From Plumapathes pennacea (Eukaryota; Cnidaria; Anthozoa; Antipatharia; Myriopathidae), in NCBI GenBank assembly GCA_964036295.1, contig OZ038464.1, forward strand, positions 25,710,508-25,774,507: DNA of 64,000 bases. The letters are read 5' to 3'. The translations under genes and the position numbers were made by a program. The stretch's first letter is position 1. Each line of letters starts with the position of its first letter. Below the pieces are notes generated by a model. It was not told where the DNA came from. It made no database searches and saw only the letters and a list, made by a program, of their open reading frames with translations. Below, in pieces: positions 30,101 to 42,100 of the stretch.

Positions 30101-33100
30101 TATTGGAAGCCTGTAAATCCAATAACTCGTTCACTCTGAAGAGCCCGTAGAAGCCTAAGACGAATATTAGAGCTGTACGCAAATTACTTAAACTACTGCC
30201 GTCGCAAGCAAACTTAGAGCAAATACGGTATATCATATAAGGAGTAATAGGCTCTTTTTTGATTACTGGCCTTTTGAAAACACGCTTACTAGCCTCAACG
30301 ATGTTGCAGGATAGTTCTGTGTCAGCCGGGTTACCCTGTGAGCCATAAGGAATAAGCCCATGAACCCATTTTAACGCACAAAATGCAGATAGAACAACCG
30401 CATACGAATTTTTTGTTTCAGAAAGAAAGGAGAGGTATTCTGAAATAAGTAGATTGTCACAAGGCAAAACTAACATGTGGCCTTTGGATCTCAGATAATC
30501 TCTGAAGGCTCTATACTGTGCGCAGTATTTCTTAACTGAGGAATTGGCTCTTGATGCTAACACCTGTTGGACCATAGCACGTCTTCTGGGTCCGCATGTC
30601 TGTTCCCAAGAAGAGGCTTCTGTACGTCAAGTCCTAAGAAAACAAAATACTAAGGAGCTGTGTTAGGATGAGCCTATGTTAGGTCCAACCGGGAAAACGC
30701 CGCGCGGCGGAATAGTAATGGTTGGCTTGAATAATTGCCATCTGGTTAAAGTTAAATGTATTGTAAACTGACTTTCCACCTTACCAACGAACTACTAATA
30801 TACTGCCAACCAGCTCAGTTTGGACTGCCAACCGGCTCAAATCAAACTACTGATCGGTTCAAAAAAGAAGTTGCCAACCGGCTCCGTATACTTGCCAAGC
30901 GGCTCGGATAGCTTACCAACCGGCTCGGATTAGCTTACCAACTGGCTCAGATAAACCAGCCAACCGGCTCGAATTAACTTGCCAACCGGCTCGAATTAAC
31001 TAGCCAGCCGGCTCGAATTAACTTGCCAACCGGCTCAGAGCTACACTGCCATCTGGCTGAAAACAATGCCAAATAAACTCAAGATCTATGATACGGAGCA
31101 TATGGCGAGAATGATAACGTTATGGACCAACGTCCGACTGGTTATTGTCGACACCTTGAGAAAATTGTAGCCTGACAGCAATGATCAAACCGTCCCAAGA
31201 CGGGGAACCTAAGAGGGATCCTGTATTGCGCCCTTGGCGCAAGGCCGAGGCACCCTCAAAGAATGCGTAATCGATGACAAAGTTCCAAAACTTATGCACT
31301 AACAAGGGCCAGAAAGGTGCGGATGGCCAATACGGAGCCACTATTGTTCCACTGGCTTTACATCGAAACATGAAAATAAGCACTTTGGATAAAAGCGCAG
31401 CTGGTGGAACGACTAAACAATTCTCGCCTCTCCAGTCTTGAAAAAATGCATCTACCCCGGAAGTACCAGGGTTCCAAAATCTGGAATAGAATTTTTGAAC
31501 CTTGTTGTTATAGGACGTTGCGAAGCAGTCCAGGGAGAAAGGCCCCCACAGATTGTTCAGTCAGTGAAATGTTGCGGGGGCAAGCTCCCAGTCGTCATAA
31601 TCAACGATCTTGCTGAGATAATCTGCTTTTTCATTAAGCGATCGTGGAACCCATTGAATGTCCAAGTTGATCCCAGATTTTAAACAGAAAGAGAAGATGT
31701 CAAATGCCAGCTTGTGGAGGTTGAAATTCATGCTGCCAACTTGTACTATCTTAGTCGCCCCTTGGCTGTCGGTAAACCACTTCACTTTTGAGTGAGAAAG
31801 AATTGAACTAAATGAATGTAGGACGAACTGAATAGCTAACAACTCTCAATAAGTGGAACTCTCTAGACGTTCAGCTACCGTAAACATTCTGTGAGCATTA
31901 ACGTCTCTCCCCGTGATATGACCTGTACAAGCAACATTGCTAGCATCTGAGTATATAGATGTAGCTGGAAACCGCACGTCCGATATACTTTTAGCGTTGA
32001 CGGAGCTAAGGTTGTCCCTCCAAAACTCAATTTCCACGAGGCAATATCTGTCTAGTAAGAACAAACTGTCCCAATTTTGTGCAGCTGCTACAGACATCTG
32101 ACAATGCCTGGTCATGATTCGACTGAGGTTTCCTAATACAGGGCTCATAGAAATTATTTTTCCCACAATAGAGGCAAGGCTTCTAGCAGAGAGCCTTGGA
32201 TCTTTAATAGCGCTATTAATGTGAATCAATGCTTTTTCTATCCTTGACTCGGTGATGAAAATTTTTCCTTGAGGGCTGTTCCAGATAATTCCTAACCAAG
32301 TAATGACTTGTGTAGGAACCCACATGGACTTGTCGTCGTTGGTGACGAAACCGGAGTGGGCCAAATCTGATCTAATTTTGTCTGAGCAATTTTTGCTCCA
32401 GGACTTAGTGCGTTCAAGATCGAAACCATCATCAATGTACACTACAACGTGTATGCCTTGGGACCTCCAATGTTTGACTAATGGCCTGACCAATTTGGTG
32501 AAGATGTAAGGTGCAGAGGATAAGCCAAAAGGGAGAACTGTAAACATGAAAAAACAAGGCTCTCCGTCGAGCGTGACCCAGCTAAAACCCAGGAAGGGTT
32601 GGTGTTCAGGGAAAATATCCAAATGGTGATACCCGCTCTTAAGGTCGAAGGTGGTGAAAAAACTATCCTTCTCGAAGTAGTCTAAAGCGACTTTCCAATC
32701 TTCAAACTTCACTTTTTGCTTCAGAATGTGTTGATTGACGTACCTTAAGTCTAAAATCAAATGCTTTTTGCCACAGCTCTGAACGGAAACAGAAAGAGGA
32801 CTAATAACCTTGAGATGACTTTTAGAAACTTGGCAAATTCTACCCGAGGAAAGCAACTCTAGTATAGACGAACGAACGAAGTCAGAATGTAGAAGGGCAG
32901 AACGATTATTGTAAAATGCTGCCGCAGGCGGCGTGGAATAGAATGGAATCTTGTAACCTAGCTTCCCTAATACAATCAATAATGAAGGGGGGGGCATTGA
33001 TTTTTTCCCCAAAACTGAACATTAGCTTTTAGTCTACCTTTAACATTAGGTATAACTGAAACGCCCAGGCTGCCTGACTCTACTTCGCAGGTAGGCGTAG

Positions 33101-36100
33101 GTAATTTGACTACCTTAACAATATCCTCGAAAGGTCCAGTGGCCTCATCATGATCCCCGAATTCACTGACGCTCGTCTGGCTTGCGGAATTCGCTGTGAA
33201 GTCCAAACTTGTTTGTGGTCCTGCGGCTCGCGGCTCCAGCAGCTTCATAGAATCGTCTGCAAGAGGAACTCCAGTGACCTCTTTTGCCGCATCTGAAGCA
33301 GATGTCTGATTGAGAAGGCATTTGATGGCCTGAAACGGGAAAATAATAAAAGCGAACAGCACCAAACCAGGAGGCAGGACTTAGAATAAATAAGTAAATA
33401 AATAAAATAAATAAATAAATAAAAATAAAAAGTAAGTGAGTAAATAAATAAATAAATAAATAAATAAGTAAATAAATAAATAAATAGATAATATATAATG
33501 CATGTATAATACTAAAATAAACCGAACGTAAAGTGAAGCACCGCCGAGTAGAGGTACACGTGATGGATATCTTGAATCCACTGCAGCTTATATAACCATC
33601 TGGAGTCCCAAGGGACTCCACGTGCTAACACAGATATGTTAGCACGATATGCATGCTAACGCTCATCTTCCGAAGGAAAATATATTTTCCCTTTCTCCCA
33701 CACTTTTTTGTCCTTGTTAATGTTTTTTTGGTTACAATCCCTGGCCATGCAGACTTGACAGTCTTGGGGAAAGTGACGTATTTATAACTACACAGTGATT
33801 TTTGAAATTAGCGGAAAATAACCAGTTTCACCTTAAAAGCTACAGCATCCTACAAATCAACATTTTTGGAAAGTTTCAATGACATACAGAATACACCAGG
33901 ATGAAAATCTTGAAAATCTTGTATATTGAAGACACAAATATTTATAAAGTGACATTATTTTGATGTGTGTGTGTGTTTTGTTTCACAGGCTAAAACATCT
34001 GTATCTTCACAGAAAATACAATTTTGTTTTCAAACTTCTGTGTTACTAACTTACAGTATACAAACATATATTGTTGCAGGAAAGAGTTTATTCTCAGTTA
34101 AAAGGCATCATGAAAAACTTTAATTTATTATATACATACTGAGACATACTCACGAAAAAGCCATATCGTAAAATTTCGTACGCAAATGAGTTCTAGCCAA
34201 TGAGAGGCCGCGAACGACGCTTTTCACACGTGAAAAAAATCGTTCGTCCAATCACAAGCTGCGAACGACGATTTTTCACTACTTTTAAAGGGTTTCCCGG
34301 TCCCATCATAAATGTCTCAGTATGTATATAATAAACAGAAAACATCATGGAAAGTGCTTTGTACAGTTTTTATTCACTCGTTGTTTCGTATCATAAAACT
34401 CACTCGCTCGCAAAGCCTCGCTCGTTCGTTTTATGATACTTCACAACTCGTGAATAAAAACCGTACGCGCGCACTTTCCATGAAGTAATCTTTATATACG
34501 TAATGGCTACAAAATATATCTGATACAAATGTGTTGCAGTCTATAAAATAAAATCTTGTCTTGGATATCTTTTGGGGATTTCATTTTATGCTATTGTAAA
34601 ACTTTCCAGCAGAGTGCTGTTTGAGATTAGAAACATTATTTTCATGTAAATTAACTAAAATATCACATCATTGTGATCAGTGCATTAATATTACATGCTG
34701 AAAAATGGAAATTTATAATGGGAGGTAGGAAGGGAGGGGAATAAGGAATTGCCAGTTTTCCCTGCCTCCTTTTGTTTGCTTTTTTCTTGTGCAATGATTA
34801 AGTTCCTGACTTCTCACATAATATTATATATTGTTCTGACCTGTCCAAATTTCATTTTCCACTGTTTTCTAAATATGAACACTTGATATTCCAGCTAACA
34901 ATAAGGAGGACAACACAGGGAAGACAACTGAAGACAAGAATAACCAATGGTTTGGTGTTTCTGTAGCTAGTGGTGGCTACGATGGTTATGTATTGGTGAG
35001 TTTTCATGGGTTTTAACATATGCAACTTTGTGATAAATACATGTAACTGGAGCAAAACAAAAACCAAACACTACTGGCCAGGGTTTTTCCTAAGGATTCC
35101 CATCTACTTTTTTGCACTTCTTATTCAGCTTTTGATGATATGTTTTACTTTGTAATCATAATTTGAGTCATAATTTTGATTCTCATTATCAGGTGTGCTA
35201 TTTTTCAGGCTTGTGCACACAGATACCTCTACAGGACAACCCTTAGTAACTACCATACATTTCCTGGAAGGTGTCTTGGCTCACCTAATATATACTTCGT
35301 GAAAGTTGGAAAAACAACATTCAATTATTGCCAGCGCAATAATCAAGGCAAGTACACCCAACTTTTTATCTTAGAAATGCCAAACTGCTTAGAAAACTTT
35401 CACATGGGAGATTTGGGTCCCACTTATATGAGTTAGTGGTTATAAGTTAAAAGTCAGGGTTGAAGCCAAGAAAAATGCAGCTACTGTATACCATAAAATC
35501 CTGGTTGTGCTCCCAAGGCTCACACCCCCAGCCAGAATCTCCTGTGGCTGCCTGAAAATTTGTCAAGGTGCTATTTCTGCAAGGGGTAGAGTTGGTTGTA
35601 GCTTGCTAGATTTCTAAGCATTAAGTTTAGAGCCAGCTGAAGCTGACTAATATAATTGGCCAAAAACACCACCTTTTTGTGGCTCTCTTGTGTCAATACT
35701 ATTAACCCTTTCACTCCCAAGCTCAAAATGCAGATTCTCCCAACCTTTTAAGAGGGAAATGTATAAGTGATGTAGTGAGAATTGATAGTTTAATCAACTT
35801 TCATCTGAGCAAGATATCAAAAGCAAAGTTCTCCCTACTGTATGATATATCTCTGGTGAGAGACAGAGAGAAAATTGAAGTTGATCACTCTTGGGAGTGA
35901 AAGATTAAAGAAAAAAATGTAACTATAATGAACTGCAGCTCTTCTGTTGGTCTTCACCAGAGATCATACAGTATGGAGAACTTGGTAATATTACTGTAAA
36001 TAGCTTGCTCAGATGAAAGCTCATCAAAACTACTTTGTTGTCAAAATAATCACATTCGCTCAACATACACTTTGCAATTAAATAGTTAAGGGAATTTGTA

Positions 36101-39100
36101 TTGCAAGATCAAAAAGATTATGAAGATTATGACATGTGCCTTAATTTCTATCTCCATAGACGATGCTAGTGACAATGTCAGAGAGCCAAATTACGAACGT
36201 TACAAATACTGTCAGATGGGGGTTAGCTCAGCAGTTATACCAGTAAGTTCATAAACTTACCTTTTAAATTTGTTTGGAAATGTTGCAACAATTTTTTTTT
36301 GTTAGATTTTATTATCAGTCTGATCCTTCGTGATCATTAGTCATCATCATGATGATAATTCACATATAATGCAAATTACATGCCCAAATTCACTTTTTAT
36401 ATGTTATTCTTTAATTATTTTCTTCCAATCTGGTTGATCTTTAAATAGGCCTTTTGCAACAATAGGTAATGTGACCCAGAATTAACTATTTTTTTACTTT
36501 TGAATTTACTTTGCCAACAGGGGGATAAACCAGAAGGTACTCCAATTATAGGATCTCCTGGCCAATTTAATTATGAAGGTTAGTGTTGTGTCGTTAAGAA
36601 CAGTCAGTTTTAACAATCCTTAATCTGACTGAATTTATCACTATATCTGAGCCTCTTCTCCATACATGTAGATTTGTAGGGTAATACCAACTACATACCG
36701 ACGATACCGACTACTTGCCGACCGCTTACCGACTACATACTACCACTTACCGACCGTTATTTTGCAGGGGCTGTCTTGTATTATGACGTAGTTGGCGCAA
36801 ATCCTAGCAGTGTCCTCAGAAAAAACGAGAGTGCGTTGGGTTACCAGGGCTACTCAATGGCTTATGGCAAGTTCTTCAACCAGAAAAAGAAAGGTACAGT
36901 AAGATCACATTCTATGTTCACGTTTACAGAGAAATATCAAGGAATCCCTGCGACTTGCAAGTAGGACCCTTTGGTTCTATTGTTTAAACCTACCTTATAC
37001 ATTATGCCGGCAGTGTACACTACAAATAACACTTGCTGGGAGGTTAAAAGAAAAACTAATGCCTTGGTCGACACTAGGAGGTAACGTGAAATTGGCCAAT
37101 CAGTTCAAAGCAAAACTTTGCGGATAACCCCGGGTTGGGCAAACATGCCTTAACAATACAGAAATAGATATGATTTGAGTTAGGCCTTGAACAAAGTTTG
37201 GACAAAAGTCCTTCATTTCAATTGCCAAAGAGTTTCGATCAATAATAACTAATCCTGTATTAGCTACACTTCCCCGACCCTTTACGTAAGGGCACTGCCG
37301 GCTGACGACGATAACACCGCGCAACTCTGCAAAGGATGTTTAAACGCACGGTTTGTAGCGTGGACCCTTCGTCAGGAGAAAGTTTCGTCAGAATCCCTTT
37401 GTTCTAACGAAGGAGGACTAACGCGCCTCGAAACGTTAGCGTGAACATTCGTTTCGGCTTTCAGCATATGCACATTAACGTATAAGGTCCACATCGTACG
37501 TTTTATATCCGCAACACGCGCACCATGGCAACTAGTTCTCACAAGCGGTTGCATTGCATTGAGTTTGTTTTGCAAATTATGGCCTGGGAGCTAAGGGGAT
37601 CGGCTCATAAACACAGAACCAAATTAAGTTTGACACTATGAGTACAAAATTAACACGTGCGATTTTTGATCCAGATGTTGCAAGTGGTGCCCCAAGGTAC
37701 GACCACGTCGGAATGGTGAGTATATTACACTGGCATTATTTTTGCTTATGACTGTTTTCAGGATGGTACTTTGTCAACGCAAAAGTTTTTCGGGGTACCC
37801 GAGGCACTCTCCTCCCCCGAGTTACTCTGGTCGCACTAACTACAGCAAGACTTTTCTTTATAATCACAGCGAACGGTTTACATGAGTAACAACAAACTTG
37901 GTTGGTTTATAGTTGGTTCGTTGGTTGGTTCATAGTTGGTTGGTGTACATAGTATGTTAAGTTGGTTTGTTAGTATCTTGTTTAATAAGAACCCTTATAG
38001 CAAATTCGTGTACGTGCTTGGATCACGGGGCTGTAAATCGCTATTATTGATTTTACTATCCGTGTTTTTTTCCCTCCAGGTTGTTGTATTTAAGGCAACT
38101 GACTCTGGATTTACCATGGGCCGGATTATTCACCCGGAAATCAAAGAACCAGGAACAGGGTTCGGATATTCTCTGAGTGCAATCGATTTTAACAAGGATG
38201 GGTAAGAAATTTTTCCAAATTCCTAATTTAGCGGTAATAATCAGTCGTCAGCCGTCATTGTCGTCAGCTGTTGTTGTCGTCGTTGATGTTGTCGTTGTCG
38301 TTGATGTTGTCATCGTTGATGTTGTCGTTGTCGTTGATGTTGTCGTCGTTGTTATCAGCCGTAGTTGTCGTCGTTGATGTTGTCATCGTTGATGTTGTCG
38401 TTGTCGTTGATGTTGTCGTCGTTGTCATCAGCCGTAGTTGTCGTCGTTGATGTTGTGATCGTTGATGTTGTCGTTGTCGTTGTTGTCGTGTTGTCGTCGT
38501 TGTCATCAGCCGTAGTTGTCGTCGTTGATGTTGTCATCGTTGATGTTGTCGTTATCGTTGTCGTTGTCCCGTCGTTGTCATCAGCCGTAGTTGTCGTCGT
38601 TGATGTTGTCGTCGTTGATGTTGTCGTTGTCGTTGATGTTGTCATCGTTGATGTTGTCGTTGTAGTTGATGTTGTCGTCGTTGTCATCAGCCGTATAGTT
38701 GTCGTCGTTGATGTTGTCATCGCTGATGTTGTCGTTATTGTTGCCGTCGTTGTCATCAGCCGTAGTTGAAGTTATAAAGTCTCATTTGATGAAGTTATAA
38801 AGAGAGGATAAGCGAGGGTTTTGGCACAACTGGAGTTAGGAATGCTTAGCGTGATACTGAAGAAAATCTGTTGTAAACCTAAAAAGAACATGCTGATATT
38901 TTCACTCAGGTGGTCAGATCTACTTGTGGGTGCACCGTTTTACTCAGAGAAAGGACTGCCTGGTGAAGGGAAAGTCTATGTTTACCAAAACAACGGTGGA
39001 AACTTCGAACTCCAACTGGAGTTGGTGACCAGAAAACGTCGAGCTAACTTTGGCAGGGCAATGGCCGCACTGGGAGATATCAACCTGGATGGATATGATG

Positions 39101-42100
39101 GTAAGGACATTTTTACTAAGTTTGTGTTGAACAGCACACATGCGCTTAAAGCAAGGTAAAGCCGGTTACGTTTTGCTGGCAAAGATTGTTCAAGATGTGA
39201 CGTATCCGTTTTTCACTTTCATAATTTACAAGGCATTTTCATGTTGCATGTGAGTGCAAGTGTGTGTGTGTGTCATTGTGCGGTGTTAGTATTATTGGTA
39301 TTTAGTGTTATTATGATGGTTTGTTCTCTCCTTGGCAGATGTGGCCATTGGTGCCCCTTATGAGGATGATATCGGTACAGTGTACATTTACCAAGGTTCA
39401 GCACAGGGACTCAAGGATAAACCATCTCAGGTGATGAACAGTTTCTGGTGGTCTTACTTCTGTTACTTGACTTTCTAAACGCCGTAGGTTTAACACTTTT
39501 TCAGATAATTAGAGGTTCTGACATCACGGGACCCCCCAAGTCATTTGGTTATTCTATTTCTGGAGGACAAGACATGGATCAAAACGGATACCCTGGTATG
39601 ACAAACTCTGATCAATCTTAATACACGTATAGTGGAACCCCGCCTTATGGCCGAACGACCATTCATTTCCTTAACTGAAAACCCCGTTAATACGGCCAGA
39701 TTTTTATGTCCCGATGGTGGCCGTATTAACGGGGTTCCACTGCATTTCTTTTGATGGGGGTAATTGTTTTGTTGTTGTTGTTGTTGTTGTTTAGTAATCC
39801 TCCTCACCCGTCTCTTTGCTTTTAGATATTCTTGTTGGAGCATATCTGTCCGATACAGTGGTCTTGTTAAGGTATGGTGTTTCAGCAGAACTGCGTTTTA
39901 GCTGTTTTAGTGGTACTGAATATTGGCTTTTCTGTTACTCCGCTATTTCCTCCAAGCGGAAATGTGACCTCATTAATTTCTGGGAAACTAAACTTTAAAA
40001 CGTCTATGATCCTTTTCGCGCACACTTCTCCCTCTCCCCCCTCCCCCCGCGTCTCTCTTTGGCACTCACCCCAGTTCTTTCCTGCAGGACCAAGCCAGTG
40101 ATTTCAGTTAAATCTAACATCACGATTGAGCCTCCTGAGTTTGACGTGCGGCAGCAGAAGACATGCACACAGGATTACCTGGGCAAGAGCATGCCCACGA
40201 TATGGTGAGAGTGGAGCCAAATAATAAAATCCACAAATAGAGGAAGGGTGTTTAGTTCCTTGAGCAATAGTTCACAACTTTTCTCGCTTTCCTATTGGTT
40301 GAGGTTAAAATTCAGGACATTTCATTGGCCAAAAAGTGACAGCTTGACGCACGCAAAATATGATTCTGTCAAAGAATTTGAAAAAAATGAAACTAGTTGT
40401 TTTTCTGCTGCGGTTTTCTCGACAAGTTCAATACAAAGCTCAAAGAGTTTCGCTTCTGAGCACTTCTGGTTCTCTACTTCAATTGCCGAAGGTCGCTTTC
40501 GCAAGAATTGAGGTAAAATTGAAGTTGAATTCACCTTTTTCGTCCAAATTACTGTCGTCAGCGCTCGATTTTATGTGTCTGTCCTCTCATTGATGATGAA
40601 AATTAGCCAATCAAAAAGCGGAAAACTGACGTGTTATGGTAAAAATTATATTTTACAAAGACTGACATTTCAGTTTTTAGGCAATTTTACTTTGCTTGTA
40701 AGAATATTTGTGGGTTGTCGATCTAAGACTTCTTCGTGACCACCGTCTTTGTTCTTTTGTGTCTTTCAGTTTTAATATTACAGTTTGCTCTACATACGAG
40801 GAATTATCTGGAATTTTAAGTGACACATTAGGTGAGACATGACTTGCTTTTGTTGTTATCGTCGTCGTCGTCGTCGTTGTTGTTGTTGTTTATCTTGTTT
40901 ATTATTGTTGTTTGGCAGCTGTTGTCATGAAAATGGAATCAGACATAAAACGTAGAGAATTGGAGCTTCACGTATTGTTGTTGTTGTTGTTGTTTGTTTC
41001 ACGTGCTTATTTATTGTTTGGCAGCTGTTGTCATGACTATGGAATCAGACGTCAATCGTGGAGAATTGGGAGAGCCGCGAGTGTTGTTTCGCTCCAATAA
41101 CAAGGACACAGTGAACAAGACGGAAGAAAACCTTCAGAAGTCAGTCCCAACCTGCTTCAAGTGGCAAGCATTTTTAGTAAGGACACATCAACTTTCTGTT
41201 TCGTAATGTTCGTTAATATGTAATAGGTCTAAAGGGCTTACTTGTATGTGGGTGGGTTTTAAGAGTTTCTGTCTGGCCTTAATCCACTAAAACCAGAATC
41301 CATCTTTACCACCTTCTGCTGCGAAAGGTTTAGCATTTGGACAATTTCTTTCTCGTCGAACAGTATGATACAATTCTCTTGCGCTTGCGTTTGCACTTAT
41401 CAACGTTGCTTCCCTCTCGTTAACAGAGGTCGGAAAAAACCGCGGAGTATCCCGACATAACATTCAAGTTGAGTTACGCTATGGCCAACCAGGGCGCCCT
41501 TCCCACCGCGTTGCCAGGGGAACGACTGCCGTCCCTTGGTCAGCTGGCTGTGCTGGATGAAACCAAATCGCAGTTCACCACCCAGGTGGTGAGTGACAGA
41601 ATGTAGCCCTTAACTCTCCCCACCTGTCCTGAACAAAGTATGCGAGTAGTGTAGGGAGAATTAGTAGCCTGACCAACATTTTGTTGTCAACTTGTATTAT
41701 TGTCGATTTTATTTGTTTTCACTTTTTAGTGTAATCGTATTATTTTGCTGTCACCCCGTAATGTTGTTGTCTTTATTTGTTGTCAACTTGCAATGTTGTC
41801 ATCTTATTTTGCTGTCACCTTGTAATGTTGTCGTGTTTTTTTTTTTGTTGTCATCTTATTTTGTTGTCATGTTGTATTGTTGTCGTCTTTATTTGTTGTC
41901 ACCTTGTAACGTTCTCGTCTTATTTTGTTGTCATCCCGTTTTAGTTGAAGTTCAAGCGGGACTGTGAAAAATGTGTCCCTGATTTGCAACTCAGCAGTAG
42001 CAGCAAAAAGTAAGGATGCACTCCATCTTGTTTGGTCCATAGTTTACATTGTCACACGTCGTTTCCTTTTTTGTCCTTCTTCATTCTGTAGTCAAACCTT

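Larger units (their letters stand above)
29261..33365 (-). mobile_element. Decayed DIRS/Ngaro-like tyrosine-recombinase retrotransposon
   Basis: Antisense insertion in integrin alpha intron 2 (27547-34894). In element order on the minus strand it has a CCHC zinc knuckle of a Gag-like protein, reverse transcriptase, RNase H plus a conserved downstream domain, and a tyrosine recombinase. That order defines the DIRS order of retrotransposons. The frame is broken in Gag/RT (C-run near 32990), after RT (stop at 31843-31845), after RNase H (stop near 31558) and in the recombinase (near 30040). The 5' end runs into an (ATTT)n tract, and the 3' end is a 65-bp tandem array. No LTRs or complete split repeats were identified. 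Confidence 0.85.

Noticed and set aside
38264..38769. 130-codon Val-rich (plus) and Thr-rich (minus) frames
   Set aside because: They are direct products of the GTT/GTC array inside an integrin intron.
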